Shown piece by piece: positions 56,644-64,000 of a stretch of 64,000 nt of DNA. The DNA comes from Candidatus Poribacteria bacterium. GTDB lineage: Bacteria; Poribacteria; WGA-4E; UBA9662. The notes under the pieces were generated by a model, which was given only the letters and a program-made list of their open reading frames with translations, was not told where the DNA came from and made no database searches. The position numbers and the translations under genes were made by a program. The first letter of the stretch is position 1, and every line of letters starts with the position of its first letter. Where the stretch lies: NCBI GenBank assembly GCA_030748495.1, contig JASMLX010000017.1, forward strand, positions 132-64,131. The letters are read 5' to 3'.

Positions 56644-57576
56644 ATGAGCAAGAAAAAATTAGAACCTATCACCGGTGCGGTGCCTGTAATGGCGATGCCG
56701 TTTGACATCGATGGAATTATTGATGGGGATAGCCTACGCCGCCAGATTGACTTTTGTATAGAGGCCGGGGCTAAAGGAATCGCATTTGGGATAGGCAGTG
56801 AGAGCGGTATGCTGACCGATGCCGAGCGGATACAGGTATGGACCTTGGCCGCCAAACACATAGACGGACAACGCCCGCTAGTTGCGGCAACCTCCCACGC
56901 CAGCCGTGAAGGTACGATTGCACTGACCCGCCTGGCAGGTGAGTGCGGTGCAGATTGTGCGATGGTTAACCCTCAACCGTTGCAGGGGGAAGAGTTGGTT
57001 CGGTTGTTTGACGACCTGTCCCAGCGCGTGGCGTTACCGTTGATGATCCAGGATGTCGGTCAAAATGCGTCAGCGGACGTACTGGTGCAAGCGACACAAC
57101 AGGCAGAAGAGGTGGTGGCCCTCAAAATCGAATCTCCGGACGCCCCTCACAAGATAGGACAGGTTGTCGCAGAATTACAGGTACGCAAATTGACGGCAGG
57201 GGAACGACAGATAACTGTACTCGGTGGCTCGAATGGAAACCATCTGCCCGAAGAACTCAGCCGCGGTTCTGTCGGCACCATTCCCTTTCCGGCCATTGTC
57301 GATGCCTACCAAACAGTATGCGATTGCTTCCGGATAGGGGATACGACAGGTGGACAAAAAATCTATCTACAGCGTATCGTTCCACTGCTCCGGGCGGCGG
57401 CAGCCGGAGGTGGTGGCAACGCGTCAGTGTGGATACATAAGGCGATCCTTCAACGTGCCGGCATCTTGCGGACAGCCTACTGTCGTATGAATATCGCGCC
57501 TGTTCCCGACTGGATTATGGAGAATGTATGGCAACATCTAGTTGACGATCTGCTTATCTCTCGACGATTGACCTGA
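56644..57576 (+). CDS. Dihydrodipicolinate synthase-family aldolase
   Basis: Start at ATG 56644 (310 aa), because AGGAG stands ten bases before it and because the family begins ITGAVPVMAMPFDIDGIIDG; the frame extends 15 codons further. The Schiff-base Lys161 lies in VVALKIESP, at the family position. The usual catalytic Tyr at the YNxP position is replaced by Gln136 in LMIQDVGQ, as in family members that act on sugar acids or other keto acids. It precedes an enolase-superfamily gene, so it may cleave or dehydrate a 2-keto-3-deoxy sugar acid. A role in lysine synthesis is unlikely. Confidence 0.82.
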   Translation: MSKKKLEPITGAVPVMAMPFDIDGIIDGDSLRRQIDFCIEAGAKGIAFGIGSESGMLTDAERIQVWTLAAKHIDGQRPLVAATSHASREGTIALTRLAGECGADCAMVNPQPLQGEELVRLFDDLSQRVALPLMIQDVGQNASADVLVQATQQAEEVVALKIESPDAPHKIGQVVAELQVRKLTAGERQITVLGGSNGNHLPEELSRGSVGTIPFPAIVDAYQTVCDCFRIGDTTGGQKIYLQRIVPLLRAAAAGGGGNASVWIHKAILQRAGILRTAYCRMNIAPVPDWIMENVWQHLVDDLLISRRLT

Positions 57577-57910
57577 TCCTGCGACGCGGTGCGCTGTTTA
57601 AATAGTTAAATAGGATCTCCTCCGTGCGGTAGATTGTTACTTGGATTATACAATGAATACGGCGAAGGAGAGGTCACCTTTCCCCTTGATGGTTAGGTGG
57701 CATATATGGACTGGGTTGGACAATGAATAGAGGGTGATTGTTTTTATCGATCAACAAGTACTAACTCCAGCCAAATGCGTAATTTTCAGAATCAGTCTCA
57801 GGCAATCTATTACCACAGAATAAACAGCTTAGCTACGGTGACATTTTATCCGATGGTGAATATCCTGAAGCGTAGGTAGTTTCGCTAACAAGTTGACCTT
57901 GGAGGTCAAA
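57577..57910. other. Gap without a supported gene
   Basis: 334 bp before the dehydratase gene; no promoter pair assigned and no relic seen. Confidence 0.3.
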
Positions 57911-59062
57911 ATGAAGATTGTAGATTTGCAAGTGATACCGTTTCAAGTTCCCCGACAACAATTTCATCACGGTGAGATTTTACCTGAAACGATAGCTACA
58001 CAGACAGTAACTAAGATCATTACCGACCAGGGGGCTGAAGGGTATTACTTTGGTGGCCGGGGGCATGGCGATATGGACGGTATGTCTGCGGAGCAGATCG
58101 GGGCAATGCAGGGCCGAATTAAAAACCTGGTATTGGGGCACGACCCCTTCGATAGGGAAAAGTTCTGGCACTGGTTGTGGGTGGCTAAAGTCGATGAGAA
58201 TTTGCTTAGCGTGCTGGATATGGCGTTGTGGGATTTACAGGCGCGGGCGTTTGGGGTCCCAGTCTATAAACTTTTGGGCGGTTGCCGAGATAAGGTTAAG
58301 GCCTATGCAAGCACCTTTCCCAATATGGGCTCGGTGGAGGATTACGCAGAACACGCCGCTGCCTGCAAAGCGGAGGGCTATACCCACTACAAAATTCATC
58401 CCTATTATTTTTGGGATCCTCTTAAAAAGGAATCAGATCCTGGGCGACCTTCGCATGTTGAGCAGGATATTGAAGTGTGCCGGGCAATCCGACACCGTGT
58501 TGGAAGCGATATGGTACTGAGCTTTGATCCCTGGGGTACGTATTGCACTTATGAAGAAGCGGTCAAGGTGGGACGTATACTTCAGGAACTGGATTTTTAC
58601 TGGTATGAACATCCGATGCCCGAATATCGCGTTTCTTCTTACGAGAAGCTTTGTGCCGAGTTGGAGATCCCAATTTTGTCACCGGAAGTTGCGGCTGGCA
58701 GTTTCTTTACCCGTGCCGATTGGATTTTACGTGGAGCCTCAGACATGAGCCGGATCGATGTGTTGCGCGGTGGTATTACAGGCTGTAAAAAAATGGCAGC
58801 GGTGTGTGAAGCCTATGGTGTGAAGTGCGAGATTCACATGAGTGGATTTGCCAATTTGCAGATCTTGGGGGCAACAAGCGAAGATACCTGTGAATATTAC
58901 GAGCGAGGTTTAGTCGCTCCCGGTGTAGATTGCAATACTCCGCCACCTTATTTAGAAGAAATAGGTGATCCGTTAGATGACGAAGGATATGTACATCTGC
59001 CTCAAGAACCGGGCATGGGTTATAAGATCAATTGGGATTATATTGAGGATAATATGACTTGA
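57911..59062 (+). CDS. Enolase-superfamily dehydratase (mandelate racemase/muconate lactonizing type)
   Basis: ATG 57911 follows GGAGG by five bases; an upstream TTG (57893) would add six codons. In the 383-aa protein the metal ligands are D206 (FDPWGT), E233 (WYEHPMP) and E259 (LSPEVAAG). The base motif is K161-x-H163 (HYKIHPYYF), and H309 (CEIHMSG) could be the second acid/base. That combination fits acid-sugar dehydratases. With the DapA-like gene before it on the same strand it probably forms a sugar-acid route: dehydration to a 2-keto-3-deoxy acid, then aldol cleavage. Confidence 0.88.
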   Translation: MKIVDLQVIPFQVPRQQFHHGEILPETIATQTVTKIITDQGAEGYYFGGRGHGDMDGMSAEQIGAMQGRIKNLVLGHDPFDREKFWHWLWVAKVDENLLSVLDMALWDLQARAFGVPVYKLLGGCRDKVKAYASTFPNMGSVEDYAEHAAACKAEGYTHYKIHPYYFWDPLKKESDPGRPSHVEQDIEVCRAIRHRVGSDMVLSFDPWGTYCTYEEAVKVGRILQELDFYWYEHPMPEYRVSSYEKLCAELEIPILSPEVAAGSFFTRADWILRGASDMSRIDVLRGGITGCKKMAAVCEAYGVKCEIHMSGFANLQILGATSEDTCEYYERGLVAPGVDCNTPPPYLEEIGDPLDDEGYVHLPQEPGMGYKINWDYIEDNMT

Positions 59063-59209
59063 TGATGGTATCGTACATTTGGGATACAGCCACTGGAAAT
59101 AGACTAACGACTTTGAACGAACATAAAGGTTGGCGCAAACAAGACGGAAACACACCTCTAACAGAGGTCAATATTGACAAATAGATTAGCTCCCTATCGA
59201 CTGAACGTC

Positions 59210-60489
59210 TCAATTCGCTGAGATCAAGTTTCTGGAAGCGCCCAACAGAGGGGCCATGTCGGCGATGTAGACGCGGCGGACACCGCCCGGCGCAGCGTTA
59301 AAAGCTACGTAACGATATGTCCGGTCCCAAGATGGGTGCGGGGCCACGCGGAACTCCCGGCGTGGACCGGCAAAACGTGGATTAGTGGGAATTCGGACAA
59401 TCGTCGTCTCTTCCCCGGAGCATATATCCACCCACTGCAACGGCACGATACCGTTCTCGTCCGCGAATCGTCCCGTTGCGTATTTGTCCGTAAGAATATG
59501 GCGCCCGTCGGGGTACAGCGTCGGGTGTCCGCTACCCTCGACCGCTTCTGTCAGCGGGATCAGTCCGGTACCGTCGAAGCGGAAACGCACGAACCGCATC
59601 GTTTTACTGTCCAGCCTCAGGTTCATCAAGATATGGTTATCGTCCGGACACCTGTCAGGGTGGTGTCCTCCTCTGCTCCATACGTCCGTGGGCATGGCGA
59701 GACGAATGTTGCTGCCTTCCGCGTCCATGGTGACCACCATTGCTGGCCTGACCGCCCGTGGATCACGGTTTTTGTACCGGACCACGAACATGAGGCGTGT
59801 GTTCTGAACATTCCACTTCACATGGAAACCATACGGCCACCATCGACCCGGCCCCCCAGTTCCCCGGCACTACCGCCAATGGCATCCACAATATTGCGAA
59901 ACGAAACCACCAACCTAGCTTCGCTCTCTGCGTGTCGGTAACTGTCACGCCGTCGTCATCACAGCACCACTGTTCCAGGGGATCATGTCGAGCGGCGCAA
60001 GCACACCGTATCGTACTGCATCGCACCTGTCCGGAGCAGGCACGAGCTCGCCGCCAGTAGACCGTTTCGGCTCGCCATATAGACCGGTCCTTGCAGTTCC
60101 CGGCGCTGCCCGGTCAACGGATCAAGCACAATTGCGAACGGACGCCATACGCGCCCTGTGTCCGTATCGTTGAAGAAGAATTCCCGATCTGTTGCACCCC
60201 ATTGCGCCTGGGCTCCGAGTTGTGTCTCGAAGCCGCGTGTCTCGGCCACGACATCTACTTCACCAGTCGTGAGGTCGACGACGACCACCTCTGCCGTTTC
60301 GGCTGGCGCAGGCAAACGGTTTTCGCATCGAAAACGGGTTACGGCTAGATAACTTCCGGACGGGCTGATGGGGGATGTATCGAAGAACCTGTGTAGGCAT
60401 CCGTCAAGGTCTGGTGTGGCACACCTGACGTCGACAGCGGGTTGAAACTCCGGGCACAGCGGCAGAGAATCGGCAAACTGAATCTGCAT
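59210..60489 (-). pseudogene. PL22-like beta-propeller gene with three frameshifts, G+C-rich
   Basis: AAGGAG precedes ATG 60489. Successive frames give FFDTSPISPSGSYLAVTRFR and VVVVDLTTGEVDVVAETRGF, then in a second frame DDDGVTVTDTQRAK, in a third LVVSFRNIVDAIGGSAGELG, and in a fourth KWNVQNTRLMFVVRYKNRDP with HPTLYPDGRHILTDKY and APHPSWDRTYRYVAFNAAPG. The ordered pieces make one TolB/oligogalacturonate-lyase-like propeller. Frame changes fall near 59985, 59920 and 59830. Two sampled 60-base rows contain 36 and 37 G+C, well above most of the window. It may be a recent arrival, or the frameshifts may be sequence errors. Confidence 0.6.
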
Positions 60490-60737
60490 TGCGGTTACTC
60501 CTTTCCACGGCAACTAACGGGTTGACTAATACTAGTGTATTTAGTCCATCCACAGGCTGAGAGATGAGATCAGAAAAATCAAACTCATTCAACAACGGTA
60601 GTCCAATCATAGTAAGCGTAGCTGACTCCACACAGTTGTTAAATAATAACAGAAATACATTTTTTGTGTTGCTCATGAGGTATTCTTTATTTGGCGGTTT
60701 CTGACGACCTTTACAGGTTTGGTGCCAAATCGTACTG

Positions 60738-61886
60738 CTATGACAGGATTTCAAAAAGCTGATGCCTGTTGAACTCCTGCATCAAATTAACGCAATCCCA
60801 ATAAGGTTGATCCAGATAGTTCCTGACACCTGATTTGCGGACGCGGTTCTCAATATAGGCGCACCAGTGCCACCCTACAATATAAGGGACAGCACACGAC
60901 GCTGAAGCCAGACGCAGATATGCTTCTCCTCGTGCACGTTGGCTGTCGAGAAAGTTTGCACCTTGCCCGGTTGGACGAAGCGTTGTTGGACAAAGAAAGG
61001 CTGTGTCCGAAATTAAGATTGGTTTACCGGTCAGATTGTGCCAGTGACCCAGGACATTCCTGACCGAAGCCAAATCAGGGATCCACCAATTGGCCAAAAT
61101 GGCGTGGGTGTAATCTGCCGCGATCTCGAGACACCAGTTGGGAGTGTCCGGCGGTTGGTTAAACCGATGTCCTAAAATGAGATGGTGCGGATCGTACTGC
61201 TTAATGGCTCTGGTAACTACCTGATAATAGCGTTCAACTGTCTGCCACAGTTTTTTCAGGTCATCGGGATCTTTGAGATCCAGTCCGCAAGCCCAAGTAC
61301 CTTTCCCCTGTTTCTGGAAGGCGGGCCTTGGACACAAAGCATACCCAATCAAAAGCGGATCTTCAGCCATATCCACGCACGACCTGCGTGCTATATAGTT
61401 GGCCCAAATCTCAAAATCTTCCGCAAAGACGTCGGGATAGTGTGGATGCGCATTAAAGTCCTCGATTTCCACAAAAGGTAGACTATGGCAGTAGGGCATG
61501 CCTACTGCCTGATACTGACGATGCGACCACTCAGGCGAATGGCGGATTAAAGTATCTGCATTCATCCATTCTCCAGCCACCATCTCCTCGGTCCATCCAA
61601 TCGTGTTGAATCCCCATTCTCGAAGTGGTTGGGCAATACCTTGACGCAGATACTGTTCTTCGCTGCCATCATACTGCGTTTTCCAGACGTGGATATTATT
61701 CGGATACTTTAACACGGTCAGATCAAAATGGTTCATGCCGATGGAGATGAATCCGTTGCCGTCCGGCGTAATCAACCACCATCGGCCGCCAGTCTGCTCT
61801 AACCTGAAGAAACCTGTGGCTTTAGCCCTGATCTTGGTGAGACCACCGTATTGATCATTGCGCTTGTCCGGTTGTTTGGCGGTCAA
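60738..61886 (-). CDS. Agarase-like glycoside hydrolase
   Basis: I choose the TTG at 61886 (382 aa), because AAGGAGG stands eight bases before it, although the frame runs to 61925. The N-terminal part has the GGRWWLITPDGNGFISIGMN module common in agarase-type enzymes. The barrel continues with GFNTIGWTEEM, EDPLLIGYALCPRP, RAIKQYDPHHLILGHRF and GKPILISDTAFLCP. The last segment has Asp where GH-A enzymes often have Glu, as in this subgroup. Predicted to cleave galactan or a related polymer; no signal peptide is seen. Confidence 0.75.
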   Translation of the reverse strand: MTAKQPDKRNDQYGGLTKIRAKATGFFRLEQTGGRWWLITPDGNGFISIGMNHFDLTVLKYPNNIHVWKTQYDGSEEQYLRQGIAQPLREWGFNTIGWTEEMVAGEWMNADTLIRHSPEWSHRQYQAVGMPYCHSLPFVEIEDFNAHPHYPDVFAEDFEIWANYIARRSCVDMAEDPLLIGYALCPRPAFQKQGKGTWACGLDLKDPDDLKKLWQTVERYYQVVTRAIKQYDPHHLILGHRFNQPPDTPNWCLEIAADYTHAILANWWIPDLASVRNVLGHWHNLTGKPILISDTAFLCPTTLRPTGQGANFLDSQRARGEAYLRLASASCAVPYIVGWHWCAYIENRVRKSGVRNYLDQPYWDCVNLMQEFNRHQLFEILS

Positions 61887-62320
61887 GATTGCACCCTCCT
61901 TTTCACGGCTTGAAATGTATGCCAAGTTTCAGGCTATACCTTGGCGATCATAAATGGTACTCTGATTCATATTGCTAGGAGATCACCCTTGACTGGGTCG
62001 AGGGTGAAATTAACGTCTACCGCACCTGATTTCGCCGGAGGTATCACTGCTAATCTCGCCTGTTGCTTTTCTCGGCGTATTAAGTTCGGCCATAAAAATA
62101 AAGGCTCAATATGTATTTAGGGGGCTATGCTAAAAACAATCTAATAAGCGATAAAAACAGGCTTTTCTCTGTTTACAGGGGTTGTGAACAAATTCAAAAA
62201 AAGCCAAGGTGGCAAGGCGATTTTTCCGCTGAAACCTCAAACCAGAAGCGTAGCAAAAGGCGAAAACCCGCCACGATATTGACATGAACTTCGCGGAAGC
62301 TATCTTTTTACGAAATCTGC
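61887..62320. other. Gap without a supported gene
   Basis: 434 bp with no recognised relic; it separates the agarase-like gene from the URO-D-like pair. Confidence 0.3.
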
Positions 62321-63357
62321 TTACGCGTATTCTAAGGCAACCTCTACTAAGGCAATAAAATTTTGTGCCGCCTTCTCAGTGTACGTCCCCGAAGCAGTGC
62401 CTCCTAAACAGTATCCATCGGTACCTGCGGCTTCGATACACTTACGAGCCATAACTTTTACTGTTTCTTCATCCAAAGATTCCAGTATCTCCATATCATC
62501 TAATCCACCGACAAGACACACACGATCGCCAATTCGATGTTTGGCATCAGCGAGATCGATATTTCCGTAAGGTGGAACCTCTAGCGGATCCAGCGCATCG
62601 ATACCTAGCTCAGCAAAGCCTTCGAGGAACCGATCTACATCACCGTGGTTATGGTAGTAGGCAATACCGCCGTACTTATGGATGATGCTGACCAACTCCA
62701 TATCTTGAGGACCGACCAGTGCATTGAATCCTCTCGGCCCAAGTTGTTCAGTCGCATATTCGCCTCCGACGATGCGATAAGCATCCACGCCTTTCTGGCA
62801 CGCTGTTTCCACAAAGGCGTTGACTCGTTCGGCAGCTAAGTCTACCAGCCATTGCATAAGTTCTGGCGCTTCTATCCAGAGCAAGCACATATGGGTGATA
62901 GAATCGTCGCAGGAAGGCAAATTGCATCGCCTATCCCCGCTAGCACTAAGCCCTCTTCGCCAATCTCGGCACGACGAGTGAGGAACCCTTCTACATTTGG
63001 ATCAGAAGGCTGGAAGGGAATTGAGAGGTATTTCTCCACATCTTCAGCATTTTTACAAGGAAATTCTATCATGCAGCCGGTAACATGAGTTCGCCGATAA
63101 CGTTGGGTTAAATTCCCTTTGGGTGTAACAATAGTAGTGACTGTATCGTTGCCTTCTTGCCGAGATTCGGATTGGAATAATTCTCCCATGAAGGAATTCC
63201 CGCTAATACCGGCCGAGATAAAGGGGTCAGTTTTGGTGATTAGCTCGGCTGCAGCGGCACTGTTTGGATTCAGATGCCCTAACCCAAACGGTGATACAGG
63301 TACGCGGTCGGGTTTTTCACCGCCGATAGCTGTTAAAATACGTTCTCTAGAGGTCAT
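62321..63357 (-). pseudogene. URO-D-like protein, interrupted by one frameshift
   Basis: The ATG at 63357 opens MTSRERILTAIGGEKPDRVP, the usual URO-D-family start. It runs to GLVLAGIGDAICLPATI and then stops early after ICACSG. An overlapping frame from 62920 continues THMCLLWIEAPELMQWLVDL to YYHNHGDVDRFLEGFAELGI, LVGGLDDMEILESLDEE and the natural end. One frameshift between 62872 and 62920 would join the two into a full-length protein of about 345 residues. Either a fresh pseudogene or a sequence error. Such URO-D-like proteins often serve in methyl transfer with corrinoids. Confidence 0.7.
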
Positions 63358-63428
63358 AGTGTTTCCCTTTTTCGCATACCGGATTTTTCGTACATTCCGT
63401 TACTGGCTCGTTTTTGTAACGACCTTTC

Positions 63429-64000
63429 TCATTCGCAGACTTGACGGCAAAGTTCATAAACTGTGTCATAAGCAAAGGTAAGTTCATCGATGGTACAATG
63501 CGCCTGTACAAAGTGAGAGGTGCAAAATAGCATTCCTCCGTCGGCGAATAGGCGGAGCACCCGTTCAATTTCCGCCCTCAGGAAATCCAGTTTTCCAAAG
63601 CCAAGGGTTGTTTGTATGTCAAGGCCACCCATCACAGTGAACAAATTCGTATATTTGCTTTTATACTCGTAGAGATCCATTCCTGCAGATTCCTGATATG
63701 GATGCACAACCTGATATCCCAACTTTATTACACCATCAATAACTGATGAAATATTGCCGTCACTGTGGAAACTCAGATAAGTGTCTCTGCTCAGAACCGA
63801 GTCACATGTGATTTTATGGTAGGGATATATTAGGCCCCACCAGATTGAAGGACTAAACATTAAAGTTGTCTGTCCTCCCCAGTCATCTGAGACATGAATC
63901 ATATCAACCCCAAGATCGATGCAGTTGTTAGCAAAAGCCTTGTTCCATTCGGCCTGACGCCGATAGATGTGATGGAGATGATCTTCAAACTGAACGAGAT
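63429..64000 (-). CDS. URO-D-like protein, 5' end outside the window
   Basis: The frame is open to the window edge: before the internal ATG at 63902 it reads HHIYRRQAEWNKAFANN, in frame, so the gene continues beyond 64000. VDMIHVSDDWGGQTTLMFSP and FHSDGNISSVIDGVIKLGYQ, and then GMLFCTSHFVQAHCTIDELT near the end, fit the C-terminal half of URO-D-like proteins. It lies 71 bp upstream of, and in the same direction as, the frameshifted URO-D-like gene, so the two are likely paralogues in one unit. Confidence 0.75.
   Translation of the reverse strand, partial: LVQFEDHLHHIYRRQAEWNKAFANNCIDLGVDMIHVSDDWGGQTTLMFSPSIWWGLIYPYHKITCDSVLSRDTYLSFHSDGNISSVIDGVIKLGYQVVHPYQESAGMDLYEYKSKYTNLFTVMGGLDIQTTLGFGKLDFLRAEIERVLRLFADGGMLFCTSHFVQAHCTIDELTFAYDTVYELCRQVCE

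Noticed and set aside
10691-63357. Explanation of all frameshifts as sequencing errors
   Set aside because: Long genes of 600-737 codons in the window are intact, and several broken genes also lack domains or catalytic residues. Errors remain possible for the single-frameshift cases at 62872-62920 and 59830-59985.
1-64000. CRISPR arrays, tRNA and rRNA genes
   Set aside because: No regularly spaced repeats were seen and no tRNA or rRNA core segments were recognised on reading. A covariance-model scan would be needed to exclude tRNA fully.

Overview
The window reads as accessory chromosome of a heterotrophic, glycan- and ether/ester-degrading bacterium. The gene mix (four intact Gfo/Idh/MocA oxidoreductases, two phytanoyl-CoA-dioxygenase proteins, DUF1080, DUF6785-type membrane protein, several uroporphyrinogen-decarboxylase-like methyltransferases, a sulfatase relic, NIPSNAP, NHL and YCF48 propellers) is what is usually seen in Candidatus Poribacteria and related sponge-associated or particle-associated lineages. 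This placement is an inference from gene content only; there is no rRNA, tRNA or other phylogenetic marker beyond sucC and argG.

Layout. 1-8.6 kb: an IS30 relic at the edge, an outer-membrane CBM9/DUF5916 barrel, then a tightly overlapping trio (glycosidase-like protein, TPR membrane protein, oxidoreductase) and a secreted EEP-fold hydrolase. 9-14 kb: two oxidoreductases and a NIPSNAP lipoprotein lie among a broken esterase and a broken sulfatase that runs into an IS1634-type transposase tail. 14-18 kb: sucC, two small membrane proteins, an ABC ATPase and a convergent YCF48-like propeller. 18-20 kb: a broken URO-D gene, a membrane-protein fragment and a complete but decayed 0.9-kb IS5-family element. 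20-24 kb: a bicupin, a secreted protein of unknown function with its own strong promoter and terminator, and a broken two-part membrane/DUF6966 locus. 24.7-27.8 kb: a clean operon (promoter, oxidoreductase, sugar-phosphate isomerase-like protein, DUF1080 hydrolase, terminator) that fits catabolism of 3-keto-glycosides. 28-34 kb: DUF6785 transporter-like protein, NHL propeller, two hydrolases (one dead) and an SDR relic. 34-43.5 kb: two MFS carriers, then a co-directional set in which two related envelope proteins bracket a nitrilase-family amidase and argG, and a convergent BatA/VWA protein. 44-50.8 kb: a stack of five decayed insertion sequences around an intact HhH protein and two consecutive CHAD-domain genes. 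50.8-56 kb: PhyH oxygenase, a large acyl-activating enzyme, and a PhyH-HEAT fusion. 56.6-64 kb: DapA-like aldolase and enolase-superfamily dehydratase (a sugar-acid pair), a G+C-rich frameshifted propeller, an agarase-like glycosidase and two URO-D-like genes, one frameshifted and one running off the window.

Overall picture: gene sets for sugar and sugar-acid breakdown are separated by many dead genes (at least seven broken metabolic genes and eight transposase relics), which suggests a genome undergoing relaxed selection, as in a host-associated lifestyle. No CRISPR array, rRNA or tRNA was recognised.
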